A stretch of 37,981 bases of DNA from assembly GCF_000611645.1 (NCBI RefSeq), contig NW_014013501.1, positions 1-37,981 on the forward strand, given 5' to 3'. The position numbers and the translations under genes were made by a program. The notes beneath the pieces are model-generated. The model was not told where the DNA came from and ran no database searches. It was given only the letters and a program-made list of their open reading frames with translations. Shown here piece by piece: positions 1-10,935 of the stretch (the stretch's first letter is position 1; each line of letters starts with the position of its first letter). The stretch comes from Monoraphidium neglectum. Taxonomy: Eukaryota > Chlorophyta > Chlorophyceae > Sphaeropleales > Selenastraceae.

Positions 1-219
1 GTGCAGAGCAGAGCAGAGCAGGGCGGGCTCAAAAGCAGTGGAGTCGGTTTGCACACGCGGGGCTGAGGTGTCTGCAGTCTCCTCTAGACCCGCAGAGTCG
101 CTGAGTACGCGCCCAAGTCGTGTGATTGGGTGTATTTGAGCCCTGCTTTTTACTGTTTGGAACACTGATGCCACCATCTCAGTGCTGTCTGCCACAACGT
201 GACGCCCGCCCAACCCCAG
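1..219 (+). other. 3' part of an intron of the CRTISO-like gene
   Basis: No coding frame continuous with the downstream exon is supported here. The stretch ends in a pyrimidine-rich run and an AG at 218-219, immediately before codons that align with the middle of carotenoid-isomerase-like proteins, so it reads as intron. Bases 1-24 hold a short degenerate GCAGA tandem repeat. An upstream exon could start before the window. Confidence 0.5.
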
Positions 220-1787
220 ATGGGCGGCAGCGAAGCCATCATATCGGCGCTGCAGCGCGGCCTGGAGAAGCACGGCGGCCGCCTGCTGCTGCGCTCCCAC
301 GTGGAGCAGGTGGCGGTGGAGGGCGGCCGCGCGGCAGGCGTCGTGCTGCGCGCCCGCGGCGGCGGCGGCGACGGCCGACGCGAGGTCGTGCGCGCGCGCA
401 AGGGTGTGATCTCCAACGCGTCGGTGTGGGACACGGCGCGCCTGCTGCCAGAGGGGTCTGTGCCGAAGGAGTGGCGGGCGCGCAGCGTGGCTACGCCGCA
501 GACGGGCAGCTTTGTGCACCTGCACCTGGGGATTGACGCCAGCGGGCTGCCCGCTGACCTGGACTGCCACCACCTGTGAGGCCTGGGTCGGGTCTAAGAT
601 GGGTTGAGGGGCCAGGGGGTGCGGCGCCCCGCAGCTGGCGGGGTGGTGCACGATTTGGGAATGGGGAGTGAGCGGTAGGGATGTGCAGTTCCGGCTGAGG
701 GGGCGTGTTGCTGCCAGGCTCTAGGTAGTGTGAGCGAGTGAAGACCACGGGCTCCTCTTGCACCCATTGCATGTTGACCGCCCCGGTTTTTCCAATTGCG
801 ATGCGTCCCCCGCCCAATCGCCTCACACCTTCCGGTCCAACACCCCCTCACCACCCCAGGTTTGTTGACGACTGGTCTGACCTGGATGCCCCCCAGAATG
901 TGCGCATCGCCAGCATTCCCACGGTGTTCGACCCCTCCCTGGCGCCGCCCGGCAAGGCTGTGGGTGAGTTGGCGCAGGGGTGGCCGGCGCATGGGGGTTC
1001 AAGGGCCAACAACCATGCGAACGCGGCATCATCGCATGCTGCATACGGTACGTGCTGCAAGGCGGCGACGCATCATATTGGGCCAGAGCGCACGCGCCTG
1101 TGCGTGGCCTTTTCCTGCTGTACGGAGCCCGGGCCCTGCCGCGTCACCGATGTCCCCCCCCCAGTCCACGCCTACACCGCGGGCAACGAGCCGTACTCCC
1201 TCTGGGAGGGCGTGAGGCGCGGCAGCCCCGAGTACGCGGCCCTCAAGGAGCAGCGCTCACAGTGCCTGTGGAAGGTGGGCAGGGACGGCTTGCCGCGCGC
1301 TTGCACGCGCACTTCGCTGAGGCACAAGGCAGCTTGTCTGCTGCCATCTGCTCATGAGGAGCAGGGCCGCGCAGCAGCGGCGAAGTTCTGACCCAGGTTG
1401 CACCGGGGCAGACCCGGACGATTGACAGCGGCAACCCAACTCCTCCTCCCCCCTCGTGTGCGCGTGACCCTGCTCTCTCCCCCCAACCAGGCTCTGGAGC
1501 GCGTGATCCCCGACATCAGGGAGAGGGCAGAGCTCACGATGGTGGGCACACCCCTCACGCACGAGCGCTTCCTGCGCCGCAACCGGGGCACCTACGGCCC
1601 CGCCATCTCCGCCCGCGGCGGCACGTGGCCGGGCAACGGGACGCCGCTGCCGGGGCTGAGCGTCTGCGGGGACAGCTGCATGCCGGGCATCGGCGTGCCG
1701 GCGGCCGCCGCGTCGGGGATGATGGCCGCCAACGCCCTGGCGCCCGTGTGGTCCCACCTCAAGACCCTGGACGAGCTGCGCCTGTGA
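220..1787 (+). CDS. Carotenoid isomerase (CRTISO)-like FAD oxidoreductase, C-terminal part
   Basis: Four exons join in phase: 220-575, 860-963, 1165-1274 and 1491-1787 (TGA). The 5' end lies outside the window. The product reads MGGSEAIISALQRGLEKHGG, then ISNASVWDT, DCHH, the SIPT and LAPPGK region, GTPLTHERFLRRNRGTYGP, and the C-terminal FAD-contact motif GDSCMPGIGVPAAAASGMMA. These are the landmarks of the phytoene-desaturase-related CRTISO family, which works in the plastid on poly-cis carotenoids. The GIGVPAAAASG ending differs from the GQGVIAVAFSG of true CRTISO and resembles the CRTISO-like paralogues whose substrate is not settled. The Rossmann FAD-binding N terminus and any transit peptide are missing only because the window starts inside the gene. 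Family assignment is firm; isomerase activity is inference. Confidence 0.85.
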
Positions 1788-2774
1788 GTCTCCACCCAGC
1801 CCCTGTGACACGCACAGCTGCGGGCCGGCATTGCTTGCGTGTCACTAATTTGCGCTTCTGGCCTCAGCCTGCGGGCCCGGCCTTGGTCCTTGATCGACTC
1901 CGTGCCTGGCTCAAAGGCGCGGCTGGTGGTTGTTGGTCAGTACTGCCATGTGCATGAGTGGGTGATCTGATGTGGCTGGGTGAGAAACCCTCTCCGCCGG
2001 CAATTCCTGCGGTTGAGGCGGGTTCCCCTTGCACCTCGTCGGTAGGACGCATGCAGCTCACCATTCTAGCGGTTTGCTTGAGATATGGCTGTGTGTGCGA
2101 GCCGCAATTTGAGCCGGCACCCCCGTTGTTTTTGCGCGCATTGACCGCACCCCATGTTGCGCCACGGCAACGTGGCGCAAGCCCGGCCGGCTTTTGGTCG
2201 GGAGCTGTACCAAAACGCTTCCTTGGACCGTGCAAGGCTCCAGCACATGCGTCAGCAGTGCACCACAAAGCGGCGCGCGCTGCTGCATTGCTGGCGGCTG
2301 GTTCCTGCGGGTCCTGAAACAACGTGACCACAACCCTTGCGATGAGAGTGCGGTTTAAACCGGTGGCCATCCCATTTGTTGCTGAGGGAAAATTCTAGGC
2401 ACCTGTTACAATTGTGAAACTGTCTTCCAAAGGCGCGATGTTCATGCGAAGTTTGCCCGATGCTGCCTTGGGCCCAGTGCCTTTGATTGTAAGGCATCCT
2501 GATAAGAAAAAATTCTGCGATCAGCAGCTCAACCTGGACAGCTGAATTTGTGACGGGCCGATTGAGCCCAAGCAATCCGCTTGCACCTTGGCGGCGCACA
2601 GGAGGAGGGCAGGCTCCATTGAAGTGAGCTGGAGTCCTTGAGTTGGTAACAGCAATGCCAACCTGTGCCCTCGACGTTCCTTTTATCACAAGCAACAGAG
2701 CACTATGAACCAAGCCCAGATGGGGGGTCATCACAACCGCCACCCATCAGCGCAAGCAGCTCGCTCTGTCAGGG
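1788..2774. other. Intergenic, convergent 3' regions
   Basis: About 1 kb lies between the stop of the CRTISO-like gene and the stop of the minus-strand PAN-like gene. I see no convincing coding exon. It contains a perfect 10-bp hairpin (2157-2180). TTACA at about 2405 is TGTAA on the minus strand, the green-algal polyadenylation motif, and could serve the PAN-like gene. Confidence 0.5.
2157..2180. repeat. Perfect hairpin, 10-bp stem with GCAA tetraloop
   Basis: The arms TTGCGCCACG (2157-2166) and CGTGGCGCAA (2171-2180) are exact reverse complements around a GCAA loop, which is of the stable GNRA class if read as RNA on the plus strand. It lies 370 bp past the CRTISO-like stop codon. Function is unknown; a 3'-UTR structure is one possibility. 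Confidence 0.7.
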
Positions 2775-3951
2775 TCATTTGTAACGCGCCCAGGGGTTGA
2801 TGGAGGGCCCAGTCGTCCGGACCTTGCCCACTGCGCCCTCCGCCAGTGAGCCGCCAAACGTCATGTACGGCCTGGCGCCGCCGGTGGGGCTGTACTTGAT
2901 GCCCACGCAGCCTGCCTGCAAGGCGCACGCCTTGAGGGCGTCGACGAGTGTGGCGTGGTGCGTGATGCTGCTGCCCAGGGAGCCCCAATCGCTGGGGTCC
3001 GCCCGGTAGGCTGAGTAGCGCCCAGGGCCGATCTTTGGGGGAGGGACGGAGGTGGGGGCATGACCCGCGGATCGGAAGTGCCGGTTATGGGGTGATTCCT
3101 CACTGCTGCACCCCCATGAGACCATAGGCTTCGGGTGCGGCAGCATGTGAGGGCACCGCCGCCAACCCCAACTCGTTCTGTCAACCAGCTCCTTTAGACA
3201 ATTGTTTGGCCAGTTGCAATCGGTTTCTACTCACCTCGAAGAGCACCTTGGCTTCGGATGCGCCCGTTGGGCCAAACACTCCTGGGGTGACCCCCTTCAG
3301 CCGCAGCGCGCACTGCCGCCCACTTTTTGCGTAGCCGTCAAAAAGGAAGTACTGGCACCCGGAAACGGCGTCAGCTGCCTTTTGGCAGAGCGCCTGGCAT
3401 GCCTCAACGGTGGCTGCGCTGGGCTGCGGGGTCAGGGTGGAGCCCGCCATGGGGATGTAGTCATGAGCGAGGAAGGTGCGGACGCCGTCGCCGGGAAACT
3501 CGGGGGTGCAGGCCTCCACCTGTTGGGAGCCCTGAGGGTTGGGAGGCAGTAGTGGGGCGCAAGAGGTTTGCGAGGCCAGAGGGGTGAGGTAAAAAGGACT
3601 ATTGAGGGAGGTTTGGGAAGTTGGCTGCGGGCTCGCACGCAGGATCCCTTGTGAGGGCACGGGCAGCCGTGAGGCCTGGACGCCTGCGGACGTGACGTTT
3701 GCCATCCGGCCTGATGGCGCGCAGCACCACAACATCAGGCGGCCACGCACCAGGGGCAATACCATGCGGCCTGTGTAGCCAGAGGGCTTAGGGCAAACGA
3801 TGGCTGAGGGACACATGCATGCACGCAGCAAAAGCGGAGGGTTCGTTGAGGGTGGTTGGTTACACAGTGGCATGCTGGCCCAACACAAGGCGTCACTGAG
3901 CAGCACGGCTGATGCAAGCAAGAGCACACCCAAAGAAGGCATCATGGCCAC
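2775..3951 (-). CDS. Secreted PAN/Apple-like domain protein
   Basis: The reading starts at 3951 with a hydrophobic leader (MMPSLGVLLLASAVLLS then DALC), a credible signal peptide. A cysteine-rich module follows: CTPEFPGDG, then CQALCQKAADAVSGCQYFLF and RQCALRLKGV. This spacing is typical of Apple/PAN-type modules. A splice at donor 3234/3233 joins in phase to an exon at 3032-2775 (IGPGRYSAYRADPSDW to NPWARYK, TGA at 2777-2775). The low-complexity segment between the leader and CTPEF probably hides a further intron: GTGCGT after MVLPL is an in-phase donor for an acceptor just before GSQQVEACTP. The N-terminal structure is therefore unsure. PAN modules bind protein or carbohydrate; no catalytic domain is visible, so a cell-wall or extracellular binding role is inference. 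Confidence 0.65.
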
Positions 3952-5096
3952 AGCTGGTCAGTATCCCCAGCTGCCCCAACCCCGCTGCTCGCCGCGCCAC
4001 CCGTTTCGTGCTGCCCTTCACCTTGGGCCGCTCCGACCACCATCAGCGTCAAGATCGACACCCCCAAGCCTTTCATGGCGCAGGCCCGTATCAACCAGGC
4101 CTTGAAGGTTTGGATCAAGAGGGTGGCGACATGTTGCGGTCATGCCAGGCAGCAAAGTTTAGCTGTTTGCTTGTTTGTATGCACCCAGGCAAATGCACAT
4201 TGCTGCAGGTGCTGTGTGTGCCGAAAGTGATGCCGCTGTCCGTCTGTGCTGCCACATGCACATCTTGTAAGAGCATTCAGGCATTCTCTCAGACAGGGAT
4301 GCTTGCCGGTGAGTGTATGGCTCCCACAACAGCGCTTTGACATGCAAGTGCGCCAGCCACTTGCCGGTGAAGCTCACGCGCCGCTGGGCAGAAAGCGCGA
4401 GCGGTGCGGCGGATGCGACGACGTAGGCCGCGGGGTGTTGCAAAAGGTGCAGAGTGATATCTCAGGTCTCCGTTCACATTCCCTCTAACCTGTGCGAAGA
4501 ACAACGAATACGGTACCGCATGCTGGGGTGGTCGTGGCCTGCAGCTCGCGTGGAACTCTCAATCCGAATGCGTTGGAATATCTCACCACAGCAATCAATT
4601 GTTGTAACAGCTCGAATCATGCTGCGAACTGTCACAGTGCGAGATCACTAAATGAGTCACCCGCGCTGGACCAGCTGCGTTGACCTGTGACGCCTGCCCT
4701 CACTGCCCCTGGCGCTGCCGCAGCGCACCGCGCTGCAACCGAAGTGATGCCGCTATGCTGCAGCTGCCCCCCTCAAGCTGACACTCCCTGCATCATGGAA
4801 ACCGGCTACTACATACCGGCACGAGGTGAGCGGGCCCTGTACTGAGAAGGGCTGCTGCACATATCAAGCTGTCACGTGCAGTGGCAAACACTGTGCGTTG
4901 CTGTTACAACCGAGGACGCCATCGACAGGCAGCAGTTCGACGTTCGACCAGCCTGGAAGGCTGATAAAGCGCCAAGCTCACTGCTCCAGGATGCAGCCCA
5001 ACGAGCACTTCGCAGCAGCCATCGCACTGCCCGTGAGCACCACCGCAGTCGCCAGGGCACTGCGCCAGTGCGGGCGGCTGACCAGGCGTGTGCTGC
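3952..5096. other. Intergenic, upstream of PAN-like gene and downstream of eS10 gene
   Basis: About 1.1 kb without a gene I can support. A short coding-like fragment at 4043-4120 (+) reads ISVKIDTPKPFMAQARINQA but has no matching exons around it. TTACA at 4907-4911 is TGTAA on the minus strand, about 190 nt past the eS10 stop, and fits the green-algal polyadenylation motif. Confidence 0.4.
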
Positions 5097-6265
5097 TTAC
5101 GCGCTGCCGCGACCGAAGCCACCGCCGCCGCCACCGCCGCCGAACTGGGGCTGGTACGCGCCGGGAGCACCAGCCTTGTCGCCGCCGCCGCCGCCGCGAC
5201 CGAAGCCGCCCTCGCGGGGGCGCTCGCTGCGGTAGCCCTCGCGGCCGCCGTAGCCGCCCTCGCGCGGGGGGCCGCGAGGCGGGCGGTCGCCAGCCGGGGG
5301 CCTGGGGCGCTCGCCGATCGGGCGGGCGCTCTTCTTGAGCGTGGCGGGCACCACGTCGGCGGGCAGGTTGAGGTACTCGCGCAGGTACTCGATGCCCTCG
5401 TTGGTCAGGAACCTTGGGGGTTGGGATTGTAAGCGGTAGGGGGAAGTGAAGGCAGTGTTCAGCAGGGAGGCGCGCAATGGTTCGCGAGTGGGATGCGGGG
5501 CGCGTGCATGTGTAGGAGAGGTTGCGAGGCGAGAGGTGGGTGCATGTCAAAGGCGGTTGTGCGGAGCGGCACGCCCGCGCCAACTGTGACGCCCCCTGCC
5601 AGCTGCGTATCAATTCGCCATGCCTCTGTCAAAGCAGGACCGCCCAATTGGGGTGTTCGCACAATTATGCACCCGCGGCTGCCACCCGCAGCTGCCACCA
5701 TACCACTGCTGCCCAGCAGATGCTTAGGGCTACTACGCGCTGCTGTCTTGCTGACGACAAACGTTTCTGCGGCTTGGCCAGCACTCTGGCAGCGTGCTGG
5801 TGGGCCGCTGCTCCAATCCACAATTGTGTCAACAACGGGATGCGCCAACTCACCAGGCCCCCACCCTTTGGGAGCCGCCTTTTGACTGCTCACCAGTAGT
5901 AGTGGCGCCAGGCAAAGCGCTCAGTCACCAGCGCCTTGGACTTGAACGACTGCATCAGCTTGATCACGTGCAGGTTAGGCACGTCGATCTCCGGGTGCTT
6001 GGCCAGGTTGAAGTCCTTCTCGGCGTACAGCACGCCCTCTGCATGAGGTGAGATAGGCTCCAAATTATGTGCGTGGCGCACAGCACACGCATGCGACCAG
6101 GCTGCGGCCTGCTCAAGCTGGAGCCGTCACATTGCTGCAAGCAGCGGCCGCTGCTGTGCGCATCGTGCGTACGTCCCCACAGCCAGCTGCCTCCGCCCCC
6201 TGCGACAGCGCACCCTTGAAGAGGAACTTGTACACATCGCGGCGGTTCTTCTTAGGGATGAGCAT
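5097..6265 (-). CDS. RPS10: 40S ribosomal protein eS10
   Basis: Three exons, coding 6265-6214, 6038-5894 and 5412-5097, join in phase to a 170-residue protein. It starts [20 protein letters not shown], continues with [45 protein letters not shown] and [18 protein letters not shown], and ends in a Gly/Arg-rich RGG tail ([12 protein letters not shown]). The winged-helix core and the RG-rich C terminus match eS10, a head protein of the small cytosolic ribosomal subunit near the mRNA entry region. The start is fixed by the family N terminus. Donors read GTGCGC and GTGAGC; acceptors read CATGCAG and CCCCAAG. The length is close to that of plant eS10. I found no C/D snoRNA boxes in its introns by eye. 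Confidence 0.96.
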
Positions 6266-6794
6266 CTTGCCGGTGTTGGGGTGAGAGTCCCTCGCGTCGG
6301 CTCAAGGCCAACTCGACTCCCCTGTGTCTGCAAACACGCGTTGAGTGGCACCGATGTGCACAAACGGTCGCCCCGTGCGAGTGCAGGTGAACTGACAATG
6401 GCGGGCTGCTGGCTGGCAACACTGCAAGCGCGACGGCTGCTCGTGGGTTGTGCGCAGAGCAGCGCAGTGGGCTCACCACGCTACGAAGTAGCGGATCGTT
6501 GTGTGAAAGAGGACGAGTTGGGGGCGCGCGGCACGTTTGTTGCGCGTCGCAGTATTGCAGTGCCTGCTCCCCTCCCAGGTTTGCCTTGCGGATTGCTAGG
6601 CCAGAGAGAGTGCGCGCCTGGTTGTACAGAGCGAAATCAGCAGCTGGAGCACTGGTAGGTGTGGCGGGACCAAGCCAGGGCTTACACTGCAGTACATCCC
6701 TGGTGCTGGCAGCTTGACCCAGTCTGAACACCCTCAATAGTTCGATGTGCTGCTCCAGGCCGAATGCACTCGCGGCAAAGTACACTGCGCAAGC
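6266..6794. other. Intergenic, eS10 promoter side and 3' side of polyQ gene
   Basis: 530 bp between two tandem minus-strand genes. It should hold the eS10 5' UTR and promoter and the polyQ gene terminator. TTACA (TGTAA on the minus strand) occurs near 6682, about 110 nt after the polyQ stop. I see no TATA box or extra coding exon that I would defend. Confidence 0.4.
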
Positions 6795-8057
6795 TTACAG
6801 AACAACTAGCTGCGTAGCAGTGAGTGAAGGGCCTCTGCCGCTTCCTTCAACGCCAGTACTGTCGGAGCTGATAATACACACGCGGCACTGTCGCCCAACG
6901 GCTGCATGCGCCACCTGCACTGCCGCAGCAGCCGGCGGCAGGCCCAGCCACTGCTCGGGGGAAAATGGCAGCAGGGTGCGCCACACCTGGTGCTCCGCCG
7001 CCGCCTGCAAAGGCGCAGCCCCGCCGCTGCCGTCTGCCCCTCCCTCGCTGTCCACCAGGGCCAGCGACAGGCTGCCTGCCCATGCCAGCTCGGTCTCCGC
7101 CGCGCCGCACTCCACGCAGCAGAAGTTGCACGCCCACAGTGCGGCCCCTGGATTGTCCCACTCAATCGCATCGCCACCGCCGCCACCGTCGGCCACCTGG
7201 GTGTCGTCGTCCCCCAAGAGGTCCCCAAGGTCACCCAGTCCAAGCGATGACCGCGACACGTGCCGCCCACAAGCCCAGTGAACCCTCGCCACCCGCACTG
7301 ACGCCCCCGCCACACGCGCCTCAACGATGGCAATGGGCGGGGGAGGTGCGGCTGCTGTTGCAGTAGATGGCATGCTTGTCAGCTCGGTGAGCGACCGGGT
7401 GAGACCATCCTGCAGCGCAGGCGTCGTCAGCAGCGCCGGGAGGCTGGTGACAACCTGCGCTGCGGCACCCTCGGCAGCCGCGTCCCACTCCACCTCGGCC
7501 GCCACGTTCCCGGCGCCAGGCGGCGTGGCGCCTGTGGGGCCGACGGGCGGCACGACGGTGCGCGCGCCAATGAGCAGCAGCGTGTGGCCGTCTCGCAGCT
7601 GTTGCAGCAGGGCCTGCAGGGGATTGATGGGAAGGCACATTCCCGTCAGCCTACGGTGCATCCCAACAGGTAGTTGTCATGCGGCAGCGGCACGCCATGT
7701 TCAGGCAGTGACGTTGTTACCGGTGATTGCCATGCTGATGATGCATGACAGGGGCACACATTGGTGAAATCCGCCCGTTGCGGCATGCCAGCACGCCAAT
7801 CACATGAGACGCATGTTGGCCCCACCTTGCTGTATGGCCCATCCGCGAGTCGCATGCGCAGCTTGATGCTGCTACCGCCGGCTGCCATTGATGCCAGTGT
7901 GCAGACCAGCTGCCCGCCACCCTGCCGCCTGAGGCCGTAGACGCGGCCCCACAGGACCAGTCCCTTTGCTCCAGCCTGCAGCGTGCCCAGTGGTGGTAGC
8001 ACATGCGTACCAGCGGTGGTGGCGGCTGCCTGCTGGTGCTGCTGCTGCTGCTGCTGG

Positions 8058-8092
<35 letters not shown>

Positions 8093-9407
8093 CTGCTGCT
8101 GCTGCTGGCAGGGCAGGCCGTCGACCTCCATTGCGCCCGGCTCACCCGTGCCCTCACTCCCTGGCACAGAGGGCGCCACCACTAGGTACCGCTGCCCAAG
8201 CAGCAGCACCCGCCCCTCAGAGCCGCTGCAGCCACCACCGGCGCCGTCGCGCTCGGCTGCGGCGGCAAGGGGTTGCATGCCATGCGCGCCTGGGTCTGCC
8301 AGGGGTTCGGGGCTCAGGAGCGCAGCGCCCAGCAGCGCGACGGTCTCTCCCTCGCACAATAGCTGCCCCAGGGCAGTCTGGTCGTCCCGCAGCACGAGTG
8401 CCACCTGCGCCTTGGCTGCGTGCTGCCCGCCGCCCTGCCTCGCCACGGCCTTGCCGCCGTCGTCCTCCCAGCTGCCGTTGCTGATGCTGCCGGCGAACGC
8501 TGCGGCTTCTGACAGCGAAACTGTGACAGACGACCGAGCGTTCCAAGGAGCGCCGCTGGTCACGCCTCCAACCTTCGCCACCTGGGCGACCACCCAGCCG
8601 CTCAAGGGCGCTGCCCCCGCCCGCGGCGCTGCGCCGTTTGTGAACGCCAGCGCGCAATGCAGTGTGCGCACAGGATGCTTCAAAATCTTGGCCTGAGGCG
8701 GCCCCAGGCTGTCCAGCTGGAGCCAGCTGGTGAGGGGCACCTCCACCACCACCTGGGACGTGGGCATCAGCGGCGGCAGGCCGGGGCAGCCGTGCGGCGG
8801 CGACACGGCCACGGTCGCACAGCGCAGGCGGACGCCCTCCTCAAACAGGAGCGTGTCGGTCAGGTCGAGGTGAGCCGAGTGGAGGAACATGCTGACAGGC
8901 TCCCGTGTGCTGCCGTCAGAGAGCCGCAGCACCGGCGCGCCCGAAGCAGCTGCATCCGCGGCACCGGCGGCGGCGGCGCCTGCCGCGGGTACCCGTGCCG
9001 CTGATGCCTGGATTTCCGCATACACCACAACCTGCCCTTGCCTGCCAGTAAGGCAGTCCGCCAGCGGCACAGCGCCAAGACCGCGCCGTCGCAGCCACCA
9101 CTCGGGCAGCCGGCCGCTCCGTCTATCTGGTGTGAACGCAGTGTCATCCTCCGCCTGCACATCCTGCACATGACGCTTGCCCCTGGAGCGGCGCGGACCC
9201 TGTGGGGTGCATGTATAGGCATTGGCATCGGTGGCCCGTCAAACAGGGCAGAGGCAAAGGAAGAGCAGGCGTCGCCGGAGCATGGAGACATCTCACCTTC
9301 AGGGCGCTCAGCAGCTGCGTCGCGATGACTGCCTCTGTCAGGCCGCTCGGGTACTGCTGCAGGATGCGCAGCAACTCAGCACAAACAGCCTGCTCGTGAT
9401 GAGGCAA
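6795..9407 (-). CDS. Polyglutamine protein of unknown function, possible OB folds and Cys knuckle
   Basis: Three exons, 9407-9297, 9163-7826 and 7613-6795, join in phase 0 to 755 residues. Residues 1-37 (HEQAVCAELLRILQQYP, then SGLTEAVIATQLLSALK) look like a small helical or winged-helix unit. The second exon begins with an acidic patch, then LPEWWLRRRGL, and alternating hydrophobic strands (GQVVVYAEIQAS, APVLRLSDGS, VRLRCATVAVS) with the feel of an OB fold; a second such stretch is GLVLWGRVYGLRRQGGGQLV. A Gln/His tract of 26 codons separates them. The C-terminal exon has ALLQQLRDGHTLLLIGARTV and the knuckle WACNFCCVECGAA, a CxxCCxxC array that could bind zinc. I do not recognise the family. 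Nucleic-acid binding, as in RPA- or MEIOB-like proteins, is a guess from shape only. Introns inside the last exon remain possible. Confidence 0.65.
8030..8107 (-). repeat. CAG/CAC trinucleotide tract encoding Gln/His
   Basis: Twenty-six consecutive codons on the minus strand: 6 Gln, His, 9 Gln, His, 6 Gln, His, 2 Gln. All Gln are CAG and all His are CAC. It is in frame with the surrounding exon, so it is a coding microsatellite. The His interruptions would slow slippage. Length polymorphism between strains is expected. Confidence 0.95.
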
Positions 9408-9560
9408 GGGGGCGAGGCGTTGTGTGGCGTCATGTGTACTTCGCGCTCGCGCACTCGGCCCGTGCTGCAGAGGAGCAGCTCGTAACGCTTAGCCGCCGCA
9501 ACACAGCGCAAGAGCCCCTAACCAGCAAAGATACCTGAGGCGCAGCTCCAAGAGGTGCTG

Positions 9561-9579
9561 TTGTCACTAAATGTGACAA
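9561..9579. promoter_or_regulatory. Perfect palindrome, candidate factor-binding site
   Basis: TTGTCAC and GTGACAA flank TAAAT, giving exact 7-bp arms about 155 bp upstream of the polyQ start codon. The dyad form suits a dimeric transcription factor. No factor can be named from sequence alone. Confidence 0.35.
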
Positions 9580-10795
9580 TAAAGCCTCCATCCGGCTCAA
9601 ACCCGCACTTCAAGCGATCTGGCGCGAAACTGCAGCACCACGCAAAGGAATGCAAACATCGAGCTCAATCAATACGTGAGATTCGTGCGTGATTAATGCG
9701 ATGTCGGGTTGGGCGACACGAGTCGCAGTGTTGGCGCTCACGTGATAAAGTGGGCAAGACTTCACACAGTAGTGGAGTGCCGGGTGTGCCGCTGTGCCCC
9801 TGCAGCCTGTCAGCCTTGCTTGTTGTGGTGTAGATCAGGTGATTGAATTGAAGATGATTACTGGTTGCAAATTCTATTACGTCCTGTGTGTCATAGCGTC
9901 CCATGTGCTGCGACCCGCTGCGGCGTTGGCGGTCTATGCGTTTCCGTCGTTGCGCAGCACTGACCGACATTTCAGGCCACTCAAGCCCCGGCAGGAAGTA
10001 GGCTGCAGCAGAGATTGTGCGCAGACATCTATCCCACAGCAGGAAATCTCATTTGTTGTTCTGTGCTAATTGTCGGCATGTCCGCCTGCCGTACGTCAAG
10101 AATACCACAACCCCCCCACGTGACGCGGATCACAGCAGGCTCTTGCATACCCCCCAGCTCACATTGTCATTTGCTTCAGGCACCTGCCTACAGTGCTCCA
10201 TTTGGGAGTAGGCACTGACGCGGAGAGTCCAGCCTTGCTGCACACTTACGACTGCTGTCGCGGCACCTCTAATGCAGGTGCACTCGCTGCTTCAAGCGCT
10301 GTCCTGCTTCCGCTTTGCTTTCCTGCGCATCTCAAATTTCAAATCCCTGCGTTGTCCAGAGGCTTGAGGGCTTAACTACTGCACCATCGTCTGCAGAAAG
10401 AGTTGTCGGGCCACACGCGTGGGGGGTCGGGTGACGGTGCGGTGCACCCTTCACCCTGTTCAGCACGTCCAGAGCTGCGCTAATGCCTCGGCAACGCATC
10501 ACTCATTGCATTTATGCATGTGCGTGGAGGCATAAACGCATCAATGCACGGGTGCTGCAACTAGCATCTGAATTCGACCTCCCCTGCCCGGGCAAACATG
10601 GCAACACTGATGACAGCGATCAACGGACGCCACGGACGCACGCGCTGCGTGCATGGGTCTCCGGTGATTCCCATCCCGGGTCCAAAACTATCGCATCTCT
10701 GACAGCCTCCTATAGCAGCCGAATTTCGTGCGCAACTGATCATTTTGAACCTGGGCAGCTGTTGCGGCGTGCCCGCTCTCTTTCCGCAGCGTACT

Positions 10796-10802
10796 TATAT
10801 AA
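10796..10802 (+). promoter_or_regulatory. TATA box of the REJ-like gene
   Basis: TATATAA stands 134 bp before the ATG at 10936 in an otherwise mixed-composition region. Transcription would be expected to begin about 30 bp downstream, leaving a 5' UTR of about 105 nt. Confidence 0.55.
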
Positions 10803-10935
10803 CCCGAGAGTCCTCACCACAGAATACGCTTGTGCTTTGTAAATTGGCTTGCACGGTTGTCGCACGGACACCGTACTCCGTGCGTCCCTTAGTCTCAGAT
10901 CATTATCGCACTTGCAACAACAGCGGCCGAGCAAC

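Larger units (their letters stand above)
9408..10935. other. Divergent intergenic promoter region
   Basis: 1.5 kb separates the start of the minus-strand polyQ gene from the start of the plus-strand REJ-like gene, so both promoters must lie here. It holds a 7-bp-arm palindrome (9561-9579), CACGTG cores near 9739 and 10117, and a TATA box at 10796. I see no coding exon with support. Confidence 0.5.

Noticed and set aside
5413..5893. Possible snoRNA in eS10 intron 2
   Set aside because: Ribosomal protein introns often host C/D snoRNAs, but I found no RTGATGA box on the coding strand.
7966..8696. Plus-strand frames with Leu, Cys or Ala runs
   Set aside because: These are the other-strand readings of the CAG tract in the polyQ gene.
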